Source: Deltaproteobacteria bacterium UBA5756 (GTDB lineage Bacteria; Desulfobacterota; Syntrophorhabdia; Syntrophorhabdales; Syntrophorhabdaceae). From it: a stretch of DNA of 17,915 nt. Positions 1 through 8,549 of the stretch are shown here, piece after piece. The translations under genes were made by a program, and so were the position numbers. The stretch is from positions 19,848-37,762 of the forward strand of contig DIFE01000008.1 in assembly GCA_002418985.1 (NCBI GenBank), given 5' to 3'. Under the pieces are notes generated by a model, which was not told where the DNA came from, did no database searches, and was given only the letters and a program-made list of their open reading frames with translations. Numbering within the stretch: the stretch's first letter is position 1; every line of letters begins with the position of its first letter.

Positions 1-1880
1 CCGCTTTTGCGGCTCTTATTCCGTTCCATTTCTTCGTGATATGCTCGCGTGATGTCTTTTCTGCTCACCATTGTGAGAATTTTTCTCGAATCTTCCTTGC
101 TCACAACCGGCAGTTCTCGCACATTCACGGCTGCCATTACCTTTAAGGCCGCATTCAAGGAGTCTTCCATCGTGACTGCCATGACCCCGGTGACGGCTAT
201 GTCCCGGGCGATGAGGAGAGGGTGCAGGTCTGCATCCGCCATTGCCGTGCGGAGATCGGTCATGGAGATGATGCCCACCAGATCGCCTTCCTTGTTCACC
301 ACTGAAAAATCCTGTTGATTTGAACCTATCATGCGCTGCAGAATGTTTTCGAAACTCATATCTTCAGGAATGGTTTCGACCTTTCTGTCCGGTGCCACTG
401 CGTCTTTCACCAGGAGGCGGTCCATGATATCGACGGAATAATCCCCCACGTGAGCGGGAGAATCGACCCGGGTAGCTACCTGCTTTTCATACAGGGATGT
501 CTTGCCGAGAAGAAGGTATGCAAGAGATGAGACAATCATCATGGGAAGGATAAGGCTGTATCCTCCGGTCATTTCAGCGACCATTATAAGTGCCGCGATG
601 GGGGTTTTGGCGACCCCGGCAAAGAAACCTCCCATTCCAACCAGAACGAACGCGGCAGGCTCTGTCACCATCTGCGGAAATATCCTTCCGCAGATGTGTC
701 CATAGGAACCGCCCAGCATGGAACCGATGAATAAAGACGGTGCGAAGACGCCCCCACTTCCTCCGGAACTGATAGTAAACGAGGTGGCGATGATCTTCCC
801 CAGCACCAGGGCTGCCATGAGGCCCACTGCAAGCTGTCCGTCGATGGCTGACTGGATGAATTTGTAACCGCCCCCGAGGACTTCGGGGAGGAAGAAGGCG
901 ACGATCCCGAGCAACAGACCACCCAACGCTGGTTTGAGCGGCTTCGGGATGTTGAGCGGTTTGAACACGCGCTCCCTCATGCCGTAGAAAACCTTGACGT
1001 AGACGTAACCCACAAGGGCGCAGAGAAGACCGAGAACCCCGTAGAAAGGCAACTGCACGGGGGTCGCCAGAGCAAACGCCGGAATATGAAAAATAGTGCC
1101 CGTCCCATCATAGAGGGTAAAAACCATGAAGCCGACTATGGAGGAAAGAATACAGGGGATAATCGCCTCAAATTCAAAGTCCTCCTTGCTGTAAAGTACC
1201 TCAGCCGAAAAGAGTGCCGCCCCCAGCGGCGCCTTGAATATTGCTCCGATCCCGCCCGCTGCACCGGCGAGAAGCAAAATGCGCCGTTCCGTATCGCTCA
1301 ACTTAAGAAGAGATGCGAGTATGGAACCAAACCCCGAACCAATTTGTGCGATTGGCCCTTCTTTCCCTGCTGAGCCCCCTGACCCGATCGTGATTGCTGA
1401 TGCGATAGTCTTGATTACCGGCACCTGCTTTCGCACGATCCCTTTCTTTCTGTGAAAACTGTCGATCATGGCGTCTGTACCGTGCCCCTCCGCTTCCGGG
1501 GCAAAGCGAAATACAAGAAAGCCGGAAAGGAGCCCTCCAAGAGCGGGGATCCATAACATCATCCATCGATCGATGGGAAAGCCGAGGAGATTCAAGGTGG
1601 AGACATGACCAGGCAACAGGTAGGTAATTAAATCTCCGGTAAAGAATCGGGTACCAACGCTGATCATGTAATTGAAAACTATTCCGCCCAGGCCGGATAC
1701 GATACCCACAAGAATCCCAAGCAGGGTACCTCTCCCGATGCGCTTCATACGCTTCGGGGTGAAGGGTTCGGGGATTTTAGCCACCATGCGCGGTATTATA
1801 TCATAGATGTGACGGGAAAGATTAAAAACCGGTTGGTGATCCGGCTGCTGGTACTGCAATGTATCGAACCACCACGCCAT
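1..1880 (-). CDS. ClC-family chloride channel with C-terminal CBS pair (partial, runs off the left edge)
   Basis: An integral membrane anion channel or transporter. The frame is open from ATG 1880 to the left edge, so at least 626 residues are present and only the extreme C-terminus is missing. ClC signatures are seen: GSGGSAGKEGP, whose Glu174 is the gating glutamate, and GSGGVFAPSL as the later anion-binding loop. The many hydrophobic helices in between fit the 18-helix ClC fold. After about residue 460 comes a soluble tail with two CBS motifs (around DFSVVNKEGDLVGIISMTDL and VRELPVVSKED), usually an adenine-nucleotide sensor. At the position of the E. coli proton glutamate E203 I read Val (LFSAEVLY), as in ClC channels rather than exchangers. 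The start at MAWWFD has a GGA about 12 bases upstream; a later start at MVAKIPEP is possible. It is divergent from the kinase at 1923, only 42 bases away. Family assignment is firm; transport mode is inference. Confidence 0.93.
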   Translation of the reverse strand, partial: MAWWFDTLQYQQPDHQPVFNLSRHIYDIIPRMVAKIPEPFTPKRMKRIGRGTLLGILVGIVSGLGGIVFNYMISVGTRFFTGDLITYLLPGHVSTLNLLGFPIDRWMMLWIPALGGLLSGFLVFRFAPEAEGHGTDAMIDSFHRKKGIVRKQVPVIKTIASAITIGSGGSAGKEGPIAQIGSGFGSILASLLKLSDTERRILLLAGAAGGIGAIFKAPLGAALFSAEVLYSKEDFEFEAIIPCILSSIVGFMVFTLYDGTGTIFHIPAFALATPVQLPFYGVLGLLCALVGYVYVKVFYGMRERVFKPLNIPKPLKPALGGLLLGIVAFFLPEVLGGGYKFIQSAIDGQLAVGLMAALVLGKIIATSFTISSGGSGGVFAPSLFIGSMLGGSYGHICGRIFPQMVTEPAAFVLVGMGGFFAGVAKTPIAALIMVAEMTGGYSLILPMMIVSSLAYLLLGKTSLYEKQVATRVDSPAHVGDYSVDIMDRLLVKDAVAPDRKVETIPEDMSFENILQRMIGSNQQDFSVVNKEGDLVGIISMTDLRTAMADADLHPLLIARDIAVTGVMAVTMEDSLNAALKVMAAVNVRELPVVSKEDSRKILTMVSRKDITRAYHEEMERNKSRKS

Positions 1881-1885
1881 GAACA

Positions 1886-1915
1886 GTGACAACTTCCAGT
1901 ATCCTGTGTTAAAAT
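1886..1915 (+). promoter_or_regulatory. Candidate sigma-70 promoter of the hybrid kinase
   Basis: GTGACA at 1886-1891 (5 of 6 to TTGACA) and TAAAAT at 1910-1915 (5 of 6 to TATAAT) are separated by 18 bases, inside the 42-base divergent gap. Transcription would begin around 1922, almost on the TTG start codon, so the message would be nearly leaderless. This is a pattern match by eye. Confidence 0.35.
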
Positions 1916-1922
1916 ACCGTTC

Positions 1923-4769
1923 TTGAAGACCAGGGACGACAAAGTCGGAAAGTATTATATCCTATCCCGGTTTGCGGCTGTCCTTGCGGGTGTGGTGGGG
2001 CTGCTTCTCCTCTATCTCGTCGGCAGGTACAATTATAACCTTTTTCACAGTTTTGTTGACGGGGTCTCAATTGTCATAGCCGTATGCGCTTTCACGATAA
2101 CCTGGAATTCACGGCACCTTGTTGACAACAACTACTTCCTGTTTACCGGCATCGCCTTTCTTTTCTTCGCCTTCCTGGATTCAATCCACCTGCTGGGCAA
2201 CAAGGACATGGGCATATTCCCCGGTTACGGTAACCTCGGACCCACTTTCTACATAGCCGGCAGGTATGTCTTGAGCATATCGCTATTGATCGCTCCGCTG
2301 TTTATCAAGCGCCGCCTTAACTCCGTCCTTATGTTCGCCGTATATTCACTGGTAACCTCACTGATCCTCCTGTCTGTCTTTTACTGGAGGGTATTCCCCG
2401 TTTGCATCGTGGAGGGGGTGGGTTTAACACCTTTCAAGGTGATCAGCGACTATGTCATCTGCCTGATCTTGCTGGGAGCTATAGGACTGCTCGTCGCCAA
2501 CCGCCAATCCTTCGATCCCCGGGTGTTGCGAATTATTGTGTGGTCAATCGCCCTGGCCATCGTCACCGGCTTGACCTTTACCCTCTACGCAGACCCCTTC
2601 GGCATAACCAACATGGTAGGCCATCTGTTCCAGATCGCCTTTTTCTACCTGGTTTATCTCGCCTTTATCGAAACCAGCGTGAAAAAACCGCAGGAGATTC
2701 TCTACCGAAAATTGAAACAGAACGAGATAAAGCTGACCAATACCAATGCCGAACTGCAACAGGAAATTGCCGAGCGTAAGCAGGCGGAGGAGGCGCTGGA
2801 GCGTTCCCGTGCAACCTTGCAGGCCGTCCTCGACGGAGCCCCTGCCGGGGTTGTTGTGGTGGATATGGCTGGTAAGATTCTGCTGGCAAGCGCCGCTACC
2901 CGGCTGATCTTCGGCGGCCCGGTTACCGGAGATGCTCATGGACCGCCGGGAGGATACAGTGTTTCCACGCCCGACGGCGCGCCGGTCCCGGCAGGCCGGT
3001 TGCCCCTGACGCTTGCCCTCCAGGGGCAAAGCGTTGCCGATGCGGAACTCACCATCACGCGCAGCGAAGGAACGCAGGCCATCATCCTGGCGAGTGCCAC
3101 GCCCTTGAGGAACACCACCGGCGAAATCTGGGGAGCCGTCACGATCTTCCAGGACATTACCGAACGGAAACATTCCGAGGAGGCGGTGCGCAAGTCCCGT
3201 GATGAACTGGAAATACGTGTCGAACAAAGAACCTCCCAACTCAGGGAAAGCGAAGAAACCGCTCTCAGACAAAAAAGGGAGATCGATGCATACTACGATA
3301 GTTCCCCCATAGGCCTGTGTGCCTTTGACCGTGATCTGAAGTACTTAAGAATCAACCAGCGTCTCGCGGATCTGAACGGTCTGCCGCCCTCGGAGCACAT
3401 CGGCCGAACCGTACAGGAGCTGTTGCCCCGACCCCTGGCAGGCACTATAGTGCCGGCGCTCCGCCAGGTGATGAAAACGGGCGAACCGATTACGGGTATG
3501 GAGTTCACAGCTGCGACACGAGGACTACCGGGAGTAAAGGGGACATGGCTGCAGATTATCAACCCGCTGAAAGATGAGACCGAACAGGTCATCGGGGTTA
3601 CAGTGGCCGTGCAGGATATCACCGAACTGCGTCACCTCGAAGAACAGCTCCGCCAGGCGCAGAAGATGGAGGCTCTTGGCACTCTCACCGGCGGTATTGC
3701 CCATGACTTCAACAACATCCTCGCAGGCATAATAGGCTTTACCGAGTTGGCGCTCGATGACGAATTGCCCTCCGGAAGTCCTATACGGCATCATCTGGAA
3801 CTGGTACTGAAGGGCGGCTTCAGAGGACGTGATCTTATCAAACAGATGCTCACCTTCAGCCGCAAGACGGAGTACGAGGCAAAACCTCTGTCCTTAACAC
3901 CCCTTGTAAAGGAGACGGTGAAGCTTCTGAGGGCTTCGATACCAACTACAATCACTATCGATGTGGATGTTACCGCCACATCGGACACGGTCCTTGCCAA
4001 TGCCACCGGGATACAGCAAATAGTCATGAACCTCGCCGCCAACGCAGCCTACGCCATGCGGGAGAATGGCGGAAAACTCGTTATAACCCTTGCCGATGCC
4101 GATGCGAGGGGTTCGGGGCTTCCTCCCGGCGCTTACCTGCAGCTGACGGTACAGGACACGGGAACCGGCATGGATGCAGCAGTTATCGAGAGGATATTCG
4201 AACCCTTCTTCACGACAAAAGGGGTAGGTGACGGCACGGGCATGGGGCTTGCCGTGGTCTACGGGATCGTCAAAAGCTTAAATGGCGACATTACCGTTGA
4301 GAGCAGACAGGGTGTCGGTTCTGCCTTTCAGGTACTTCTCCCGAAGGCTGTAACCGATGAGACATCCGATACAGTCCGATCCGTGGGAGTCCCCAAAGGC
4401 AAGGAACATATCCTCTTCGTCGACGATGAGGCGATAATAGCCGAGCTCGGTACAGGGCTCCTCGAAAGGCTCGGCTATACCGTCACGGCCCTCACCGATA
4501 GCACAAAAGCCCTGGAGCTCTTCCGTGCAAACCCTTCCCGGTTCGATCTTATAATAACCGACCAGACAATGCCCAACCTGACAGGCATGCGTCTTGCCGA
4601 ACGAATCCTCACCGTGCGTCCCAATATGCCCATTATACTCTGCACGGGACACATTGACGACGTTGATCCGGCGACGACAAGAGCGGCGGGGATAAGAGAA
4701 TTCCTCATGAAACCCCTTGCCAGGCAGGAACTGGCGGAAGCGGTGAGAAAGGCGCTGGATTTAGCCTGA
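1923..4769 (+). CDS. MASE3-PAS-PAS hybrid sensor histidine kinase
   Basis: A 948-residue inner-membrane two-component sensor. Residues 10-250 hold about seven membrane helices and match the MASE3 sensor domain (FLFFAFLDSIHLLG, YIAGRYVLSISLLIAPL). A coiled coil (255-295) leads to PAS 1 (about 296-416, ending DITERK) and PAS 2 (about 454-567). The kinase core has the H box GGIAHDFNN with phospho-accepting His594, an N box (NLAANAAYAM), and G boxes (DTGTGMD, GDGTGMGLAV). A C-terminal receiver domain has acidic pair Asp834/Asp835, phospho-acceptor Asp880 (LIITDQTMPN) and Lys930. The signal is unknown: MASE3 ligands are not established, and neither PAS shows a haem- or flavin-specific motif that I can recognise. 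The start is a TTG without a clear ribosome site, but later starts would cut the first helix. No separate response regulator or output domain follows, so phosphate must pass to a partner elsewhere. Confidence 0.93.
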   Translation: MKTRDDKVGKYYILSRFAAVLAGVVGLLLLYLVGRYNYNLFHSFVDGVSIVIAVCAFTITWNSRHLVDNNYFLFTGIAFLFFAFLDSIHLLGNKDMGIFPGYGNLGPTFYIAGRYVLSISLLIAPLFIKRRLNSVLMFAVYSLVTSLILLSVFYWRVFPVCIVEGVGLTPFKVISDYVICLILLGAIGLLVANRQSFDPRVLRIIVWSIALAIVTGLTFTLYADPFGITNMVGHLFQIAFFYLVYLAFIETSVKKPQEILYRKLKQNEIKLTNTNAELQQEIAERKQAEEALERSRATLQAVLDGAPAGVVVVDMAGKILLASAATRLIFGGPVTGDAHGPPGGYSVSTPDGAPVPAGRLPLTLALQGQSVADAELTITRSEGTQAIILASATPLRNTTGEIWGAVTIFQDITERKHSEEAVRKSRDELEIRVEQRTSQLRESEETALRQKREIDAYYDSSPIGLCAFDRDLKYLRINQRLADLNGLPPSEHIGRTVQELLPRPLAGTIVPALRQVMKTGEPITGMEFTAATRGLPGVKGTWLQIINPLKDETEQVIGVTVAVQDITELRHLEEQLRQAQKMEALGTLTGGIAHDFNNILAGIIGFTELALDDELPSGSPIRHHLELVLKGGFRGRDLIKQMLTFSRKTEYEAKPLSLTPLVKETVKLLRASIPTTITIDVDVTATSDTVLANATGIQQIVMNLAANAAYAMRENGGKLVITLADADARGSGLPPGAYLQLTVQDTGTGMDAAVIERIFEPFFTTKGVGDGTGMGLAVVYGIVKSLNGDITVESRQGVGSAFQVLLPKAVTDETSDTVRSVGVPKGKEHILFVDDEAIIAELGTGLLERLGYTVTALTDSTKALELFRANPSRFDLIITDQTMPNLTGMRLAERILTVRPNMPIILCTGHIDDVDPATTRAAGIREFLMKPLARQELAEAVRKALDLA

Positions 4770-4842
4770 TTCGGATTGCGGGAGAGTTTTCACGGAAGAT
4801 GTTCAGCCCGGACGACGTAGTGTGCTATTGCGCAAAGGCGGT

Positions 4843-5694
4843 TCAACGTTCGGCGGCAACCGTGGAGACGTCCTCTACACCTTCCAATCCCAACAGCCGG
4901 GCCGCATTGGAAAAACAGATCTTTTCCTTGTCACTTTCTGTCAGAAACGGCAACTGCAAAAGAAACTGAAGCTCTTCCCCCTGATCCGTATATGGACTGT
5001 CCGATGCGAATATCAAACGTTCTGCCGGGTGTTCCTTGAGGAAGCGTTCCAGGAATGTCCCGGGTATCTTGCGCAGCACGAAGGACGTGTCCAGGTATAT
5101 GTTCCGCCCCAGCAGATGTTCCGCCGTTTCCTCGTGGGCCTCTTCTCCTCCCAGATGGGCGACAACCATGCAGAGTTCCGGAACGGCCTCGTGAACCGCA
5201 GCCAGGCGTTTCGGCGTAGCGTGGACCGGGTGGAGAAGCCCCCGATCCAGCCCGGCATGGAAGAGGATAAACATGCCTTCTGCCGCTGCCCTCTCATACA
5301 AAGGATATACGCGGGGATCGTCAACAAAAAAATCCTGATAATCAGGGTGCAATTTAAAGCCTCGAAATCCTTCCCGCTTCAGCATTTTCATCTGCCCGGA
5401 GCTCAAGGGATCTGCGGGGTGCATGGCGGCCAGCGCTGTAATGCCCGGCTGTCGAATGGCCGTTAACCATCGTTGAATGGATGCAACCTGCTCCGGCTTT
5501 GTCGCCACAGCCGCCACTACGGAAAGATCGATCCCGGCAGCCGCCATTGACCTTTTCAGACCATCAAGAGTACCGTCCGCATAGGCATCAATCCCCGCCC
5601 GCCGACAAACCGTAGAGACCGTCTGAGAAGCCACCCGGTCAGGATAAATGTGGGTATGGAAGTCGATCCTCACAGTGTGATTTCTATACGCCAT
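4843..5694 (-). CDS. Amidohydrolase-2 family metal-dependent hydrolase
   Basis: A cytosolic TIM-barrel hydrolase of the amidohydrolase-2 (PF04909) type. The metal-binding signature is seen in order: DFHTHIYPD near the N-terminus, KLHPDYQ, LFHAGLD, VVAHLGG, and the late aspartate in FASDSPYTD. No signal peptide is present. The family includes decarboxylases and lactonases; nothing here fixes the substrate. I chose ATG 5694 (MAYRNH) because it puts the HTH motif 13 residues in, as in many relatives, and a purine-rich AAGAAG lies ahead of it. An in-frame ATG at 5727 (MSPKLL) is equally open. The gene converges on the kinase (73 bases between stops, no clear terminator) and diverges from the nicotinate phosphoribosyltransferase. 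The family is secure, the reaction is not. Confidence 0.87.
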   Translation of the reverse strand: MAYRNHTVRIDFHTHIYPDRVASQTVSTVCRRAGIDAYADGTLDGLKRSMAAAGIDLSVVAAVATKPEQVASIQRWLTAIRQPGITALAAMHPADPLSSGQMKMLKREGFRGFKLHPDYQDFFVDDPRVYPLYERAAAEGMFILFHAGLDRGLLHPVHATPKRLAAVHEAVPELCMVVAHLGGEEAHEETAEHLLGRNIYLDTSFVLRKIPGTFLERFLKEHPAERLIFASDSPYTDQGEELQFLLQLPFLTESDKEKICFSNAARLLGLEGVEDVSTVAAER

Positions 5695-6000
5695 TCCGTT
5701 CTTCTTTTCAAGCAACTTTGGGGACATTCGTGCCTATGACTCACATTTTTCGGTGAGAGTAACAATGAGAGTGGCCTGAAAGATCGGGTTTTTTGCTTCC
5801 CGGGGAACCTCCCCTTCCTGCTCCGCAGATCCATAACCACGACGAAGGACCGTAAGAACGAGAAGGGAACCGACGGCCTATCAGCCGATCACACGGGAAA
5901 GAAACCATTTGACGCACGGGAAGGGTCAGGAGTACGCTTTATACCGCAATCGGACGCGGACTTTGTGCCCACGCGGACTAAAGATAGAATGGAAGGAATG
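5695..6000. other. Divergent promoter region between the amidohydrolase and the NAPRTase gene
   Basis: About 300 bases without a convincing gene. It holds the candidate promoter at 5909-5938 and the upstream-shifted alternative starts of both neighbours (ATG 5727 on the minus strand; GTG 5965 and ATG 5989 on the plus strand). An imperfect dyad CTCAC...GTGAG with an eight-base spacer lies near 5740-5757. I see no riboswitch I can name. Confidence 0.5.
5909..5938 (+). promoter_or_regulatory. Candidate sigma-70 promoter of the NAPRTase gene
   Basis: TTGACG at 5909-5914 and TACGCT at 5933-5938 are separated by 18 bases. The -35 box is strong and the -10 box weak (the key T, A and final T match). 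It would give a 5' leader of roughly 55 bases before ATG 6001. Confidence 0.33.
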
Positions 6001-7419
6001 ATGAGCAAAAAGCTTATTCTGGATCTCACCGCAACGTATACCGACCTGTACGAACTCACCATGGGGCAGGCCTATTTCCTGGCGGGCCGAAAGGATGAAC
6101 CCGCCGTATTTGATTACTTTTTTCGCAAGAATCCCTTCAAAGGCGGATACACGATCTTCGCCGGCCTGCCGGATCTACTGGCCGTCCTGGAAGACTTCAG
6201 TTTCAGCAAGGACGACCTCGATTTTCTGAAAGCGCAGTCTTTTCATCAGGATTATCTGGCCTACCTGAAGGGCTTCAGGTTCAGAGGTACCATCTATTCT
6301 CTGCCGGAAGGCGATGTGGTATTCCCGACACGCCCCATCCTGAGAGTTGACGGAAACCTGGTCGAGACTCAGCTTATCGAGACCGTATTGCTCAACATGC
6401 TCAATTTTCAATCACTTATCGCTACCAAGGCCAGCCGCATGCGCCTTGCTGCCGGAGATGGGTTGCTAGTCGATTTTGGGTTGCGCCGCGCGCAGGGGTT
6501 CGGAGGCTACCATGCCAGCCGCGCGGCTGTCATCGGCGGCTTCGAGGGGACCAGCAATGTACGGACGGCACGAGATTACAACCTGCGGGCATTCGGCACC
6601 ATGGCACATTCCTATGTGCAGAGCTGCGAAAGCGAGATCGAGGCCTTCCGAAGCTTCGCCGCCGCCCGCCCGGATGATTGCGTATTGCTTGTGGATACCT
6701 ACAACACCCTGAAAAGTGGCATACCCAACGCGATCGCGGTGGCAAAGGAAATGGAAAGAAGGGGTCATCGCCTCAAATCTATCCGTCTGGACAGCGGCGA
6801 TCTGGCCTACCTGGCCAAGCAAAGTCGTATCATACTGGATGAAGCGGGATTACACTACGTCAAAATTGCCGCTTCCAACCAGCTCGATGAGTATGTTATC
6901 AGAAGTCTTGTGGCACAGGCGGCTCCTATCGACATTTTCGCCGTGGGGACCAGCCTGGTCACAGGACAACCCGACGCGGCGCTCGATGGTGTCTACAAAT
7001 TGGCCTGTACCAATGGACATCCGGTCATCAAACTTTCCGAGAATGTTTTCAAAATCACTCTGCCCGACAAAAAGCAGGTATGGCGCGCAATCAATGATCA
7101 CGGGCTGTTCCTGGGCGCCGACGTGGTCGGATTCGATGATGAGACAAATATTGACATCATGCACCATCCATTCGTCCCTCATCAATCTTCTGCCGTCAAT
7201 GCCAGCGAGATCGAGCCATCGCTGCATCTTGTAATGGCCGGGGGCAAGATCGTCCATGATCCCCCTGGCCTGTCCCAGACGGCGCAATACAGTCGGGAAC
7301 GTCTGGCGATGCTTCCCGCAGAGTACAAACGTTTCGAAAATCCGCATGTCTACAAAGTAGGTCTCAGCAGCAGACTCAAAGCCCTGAGGGACAGTCTGGT
7401 CGCGCAACACGGAGGGTAA
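6001..7419 (+). CDS. pncB: Nicotinate phosphoribosyltransferase (NAPRTase)
   Basis: This enzyme joins nicotinate to PRPP, with ATP hydrolysis, to form nicotinate mononucleotide, the entry step of the Preiss-Handler NAD salvage pathway in the cytosol. The 472-residue product carries the family N-terminus TATYTDLYELTMGQAYF, the FRKNPFKGGY block, GTMAHSYVQ with His203 as the expected auto-phosphorylated histidine, LLVDTYNTL, and IRLDSGDLAYL for substrate and PRPP binding. Length fits the long (bacterial/eukaryotic) NAPRTase type. I chose ATG 6001 because GGAAGGA at 5991-5997 is a good ribosome site for it. ATG 5998 directly precedes it, and GTG 5965 would add 12 poorly conserved residues. The gene appears to be a single-gene unit converging on the selenocysteine peroxiredoxin, 75 bases away. 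Confidence 0.95.
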   Translation: MSKKLILDLTATYTDLYELTMGQAYFLAGRKDEPAVFDYFFRKNPFKGGYTIFAGLPDLLAVLEDFSFSKDDLDFLKAQSFHQDYLAYLKGFRFRGTIYSLPEGDVVFPTRPILRVDGNLVETQLIETVLLNMLNFQSLIATKASRMRLAAGDGLLVDFGLRRAQGFGGYHASRAAVIGGFEGTSNVRTARDYNLRAFGTMAHSYVQSCESEIEAFRSFAAARPDDCVLLVDTYNTLKSGIPNAIAVAKEMERRGHRLKSIRLDSGDLAYLAKQSRIILDEAGLHYVKIAASNQLDEYVIRSLVAQAAPIDIFAVGTSLVTGQPDAALDGVYKLACTNGHPVIKLSENVFKITLPDKKQVWRAINDHGLFLGADVVGFDDETNIDIMHHPFVPHQSSAVNASEIEPSLHLVMAGGKIVHDPPGLSQTAQYSRERLAMLPAEYKRFENPHVYKVGLSSRLKALRDSLVAQHGG

Positions 7420-7494
7420 GAAGGTGAAGCAGTGTAGGAAGTCCTTCGTGCTTTGCCCCGCGCGCCTGTGTCCCCGGTCCCCTCAAACACCCCG

Positions 7495-8214
7495 TTAATC
7501 GGAAGCCATCTTAACCTTCCAGACCTCCCACACCCTGCCGACGAGATCAGGTCCGGGTTTAAGGGTCGTCTTGCCCGGTTTCCACCCCGAGGGAGTTGCC
7601 TCGGCCCCATTGGTCTGTCTTACGTGCTGGAAGGCCTGGATCTGCCTGATGGTTTCCGCCACGTGCCTGCCCACGGGAGGCGTGAGGACCTCGTACCCCT
7701 GGATCACGCCGTCAGGGTCAATGATGAATCTCCCGCGGTTCTCCACCCCGGCATCTTCATCATACACACCATAGGCAATCCCAACCTTGCCTCCTCCATC
7801 GGAAAGCATGGGAAACGGCACCCCGCCATCCACCATTTTTGACAACTCATGATCGTTCCACATCTTGTGCACAAAAACACTGTCTACGCTCATCGAAAAG
7901 ACTTCAACACCAAGGTCCTGAAATTTCTTGTAGCTATCGGCGACCGCCGATATTTCCGTCGCTCAGACAAAGGTGAAATCCCCCGGATACAGGCAGAGAA
8001 CCACCCACTTGCCCAAATAATCGGAAAGCTTCACGCTGGTAAATTCACCCTTGTGGTACGCCGGGGCGATGAAGTCCGGAGCTGGCTTGCCTACCTGGAT
8101 CATGGTTCTTACCTCCTCTGTTTGCGGCGATGTCTCAGAAGACTGGCTCTTCTCTTGCACCCCTACCAGACCACCGGTCGGGCGGGCACATCCCACCTTT
8201 GGCTTCTCCGCCAT
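7495..8214 (-). CDS. Selenocysteine-containing peroxiredoxin (in-frame UGA read as Sec84)
   Basis: A thiol/selenol peroxidase that reduces hydrogen peroxide and organic peroxides in the cytosol. The frame runs from ATG 8214 to TAA 7495 with one UGA at 7965-7963, exactly at the peroxidatic position: PGDFTFV-U-ATEISAV, where cysteine peroxiredoxins have FTFVCPTE. Homology continues unbroken after it (VFSMSVDSVFVHKMWNDHEL, PFPMLSD, GRFIIDPDG, GWKPG), giving 239 residues. A SECIS-like hairpin follows the UGA. The start has a perfect AAGGAGG six bases upstream. An N-terminal extension of about 35 residues carries a KVGCARPTGG motif (Cys9). The usual C-terminal resolving cysteine before GWKPG is absent (EATPSGWKPG); the only cysteines are Cys9 and Cys74. 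A naive gene caller would split this into two fragments. The preceding gene on this strand encodes a disulfide-reductase-like flavoprotein, a possible electron donor. Confidence 0.93.
7935..7952 (-). promoter_or_regulatory. Bacterial SECIS element in the peroxiredoxin mRNA
   Basis: Just 3' of the UGA at 7965-7963, the coding strand folds into a perfect 7-bp stem, UAUCGGC pairing with GCCGAUA, closed by a GGUC loop. The loop begins 18 bases after the UGA. Bacterial SECIS elements bound by SelB have a short apical stem-loop in this range with a G early in the loop, and the E. coli fdhF loop begins GGUC. The position, stem and loop therefore support selenocysteine insertion. Function is inferred from structure. 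Confidence 0.8.
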
Positions 8215-8549
8215 TGTCTGCCTCCTTTTTCGGGCTTTGCCCGATTGAAAATATTGCGCCTTACGGAACACCGACAGGCGATGCATCCCACACTTCCTGC
8301 GGTTCGGCCCCATGAAAACACCTATCAGGCCTTTTTGCGAGTTTGCTGGCTAATACGGTTATCGCCCTGCTATCTCGGCGGGCCAAACCCCGGGACGAAT
8401 AGTTTACCCAAGATATAATTGAAGTATAACATCATCACGAGAAACTCGTGTCCAATATCTTCATCCACAGGTGAACAGGAATATTGGGCCAGCCTTTCGC
8501 CTCGCTCCACCCCCACGCTGACGGCGGCAACCTGGTATATATTCCCACT
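8215..8549. other. Spacer between the flavoprotein and the selenoperoxiredoxin
   Basis: About 335 bases with no gene I can support. Reading leftward it holds an inverted repeat CACGAG-AAA-CTCGTG (8436-8450), AT-rich promoter-like sequence around 8405-8432, and a 6-bp hairpin TCGGGC-TTT-GCCCGA (8230-8244) immediately upstream of the peroxiredoxin ribosome site. The long spacer suggests that the peroxiredoxin has its own promoter rather than being tightly coupled to the flavoprotein gene. Confidence 0.5.
8436..8450. repeat. Perfect inverted repeat (6 bp arms, 3-base spacer)
   Basis: CACGAG and CTCGTG flank AAA. It lies between the flavoprotein stop and the peroxiredoxin start. It could be an operator or, read on the minus strand, the hairpin of a terminator, but no T tract follows, so an operator or chance is likelier. 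Confidence 0.35.

Noticed and set aside
4822..5466. 214-codon plus-strand open frame
   Set aside because: It is antisense to the amidohydrolase, whose metal-binding motifs are clear; no recognisable domain.
7425..7465. Terminator-like dyad (AAGCA...TGCTT with AGGA-AG-TCCT inside) between the NAPRTase and peroxiredoxin stops
   Set aside because: The arms are short and interrupted and no T tract follows; not convincing enough to annotate.
7963..7965. UGA in the peroxiredoxin as a nonsense mutation or sequencing error
   Set aside because: It lies exactly at the peroxidatic residue, the frame continues intact, and a SECIS-type hairpin follows at the right distance.
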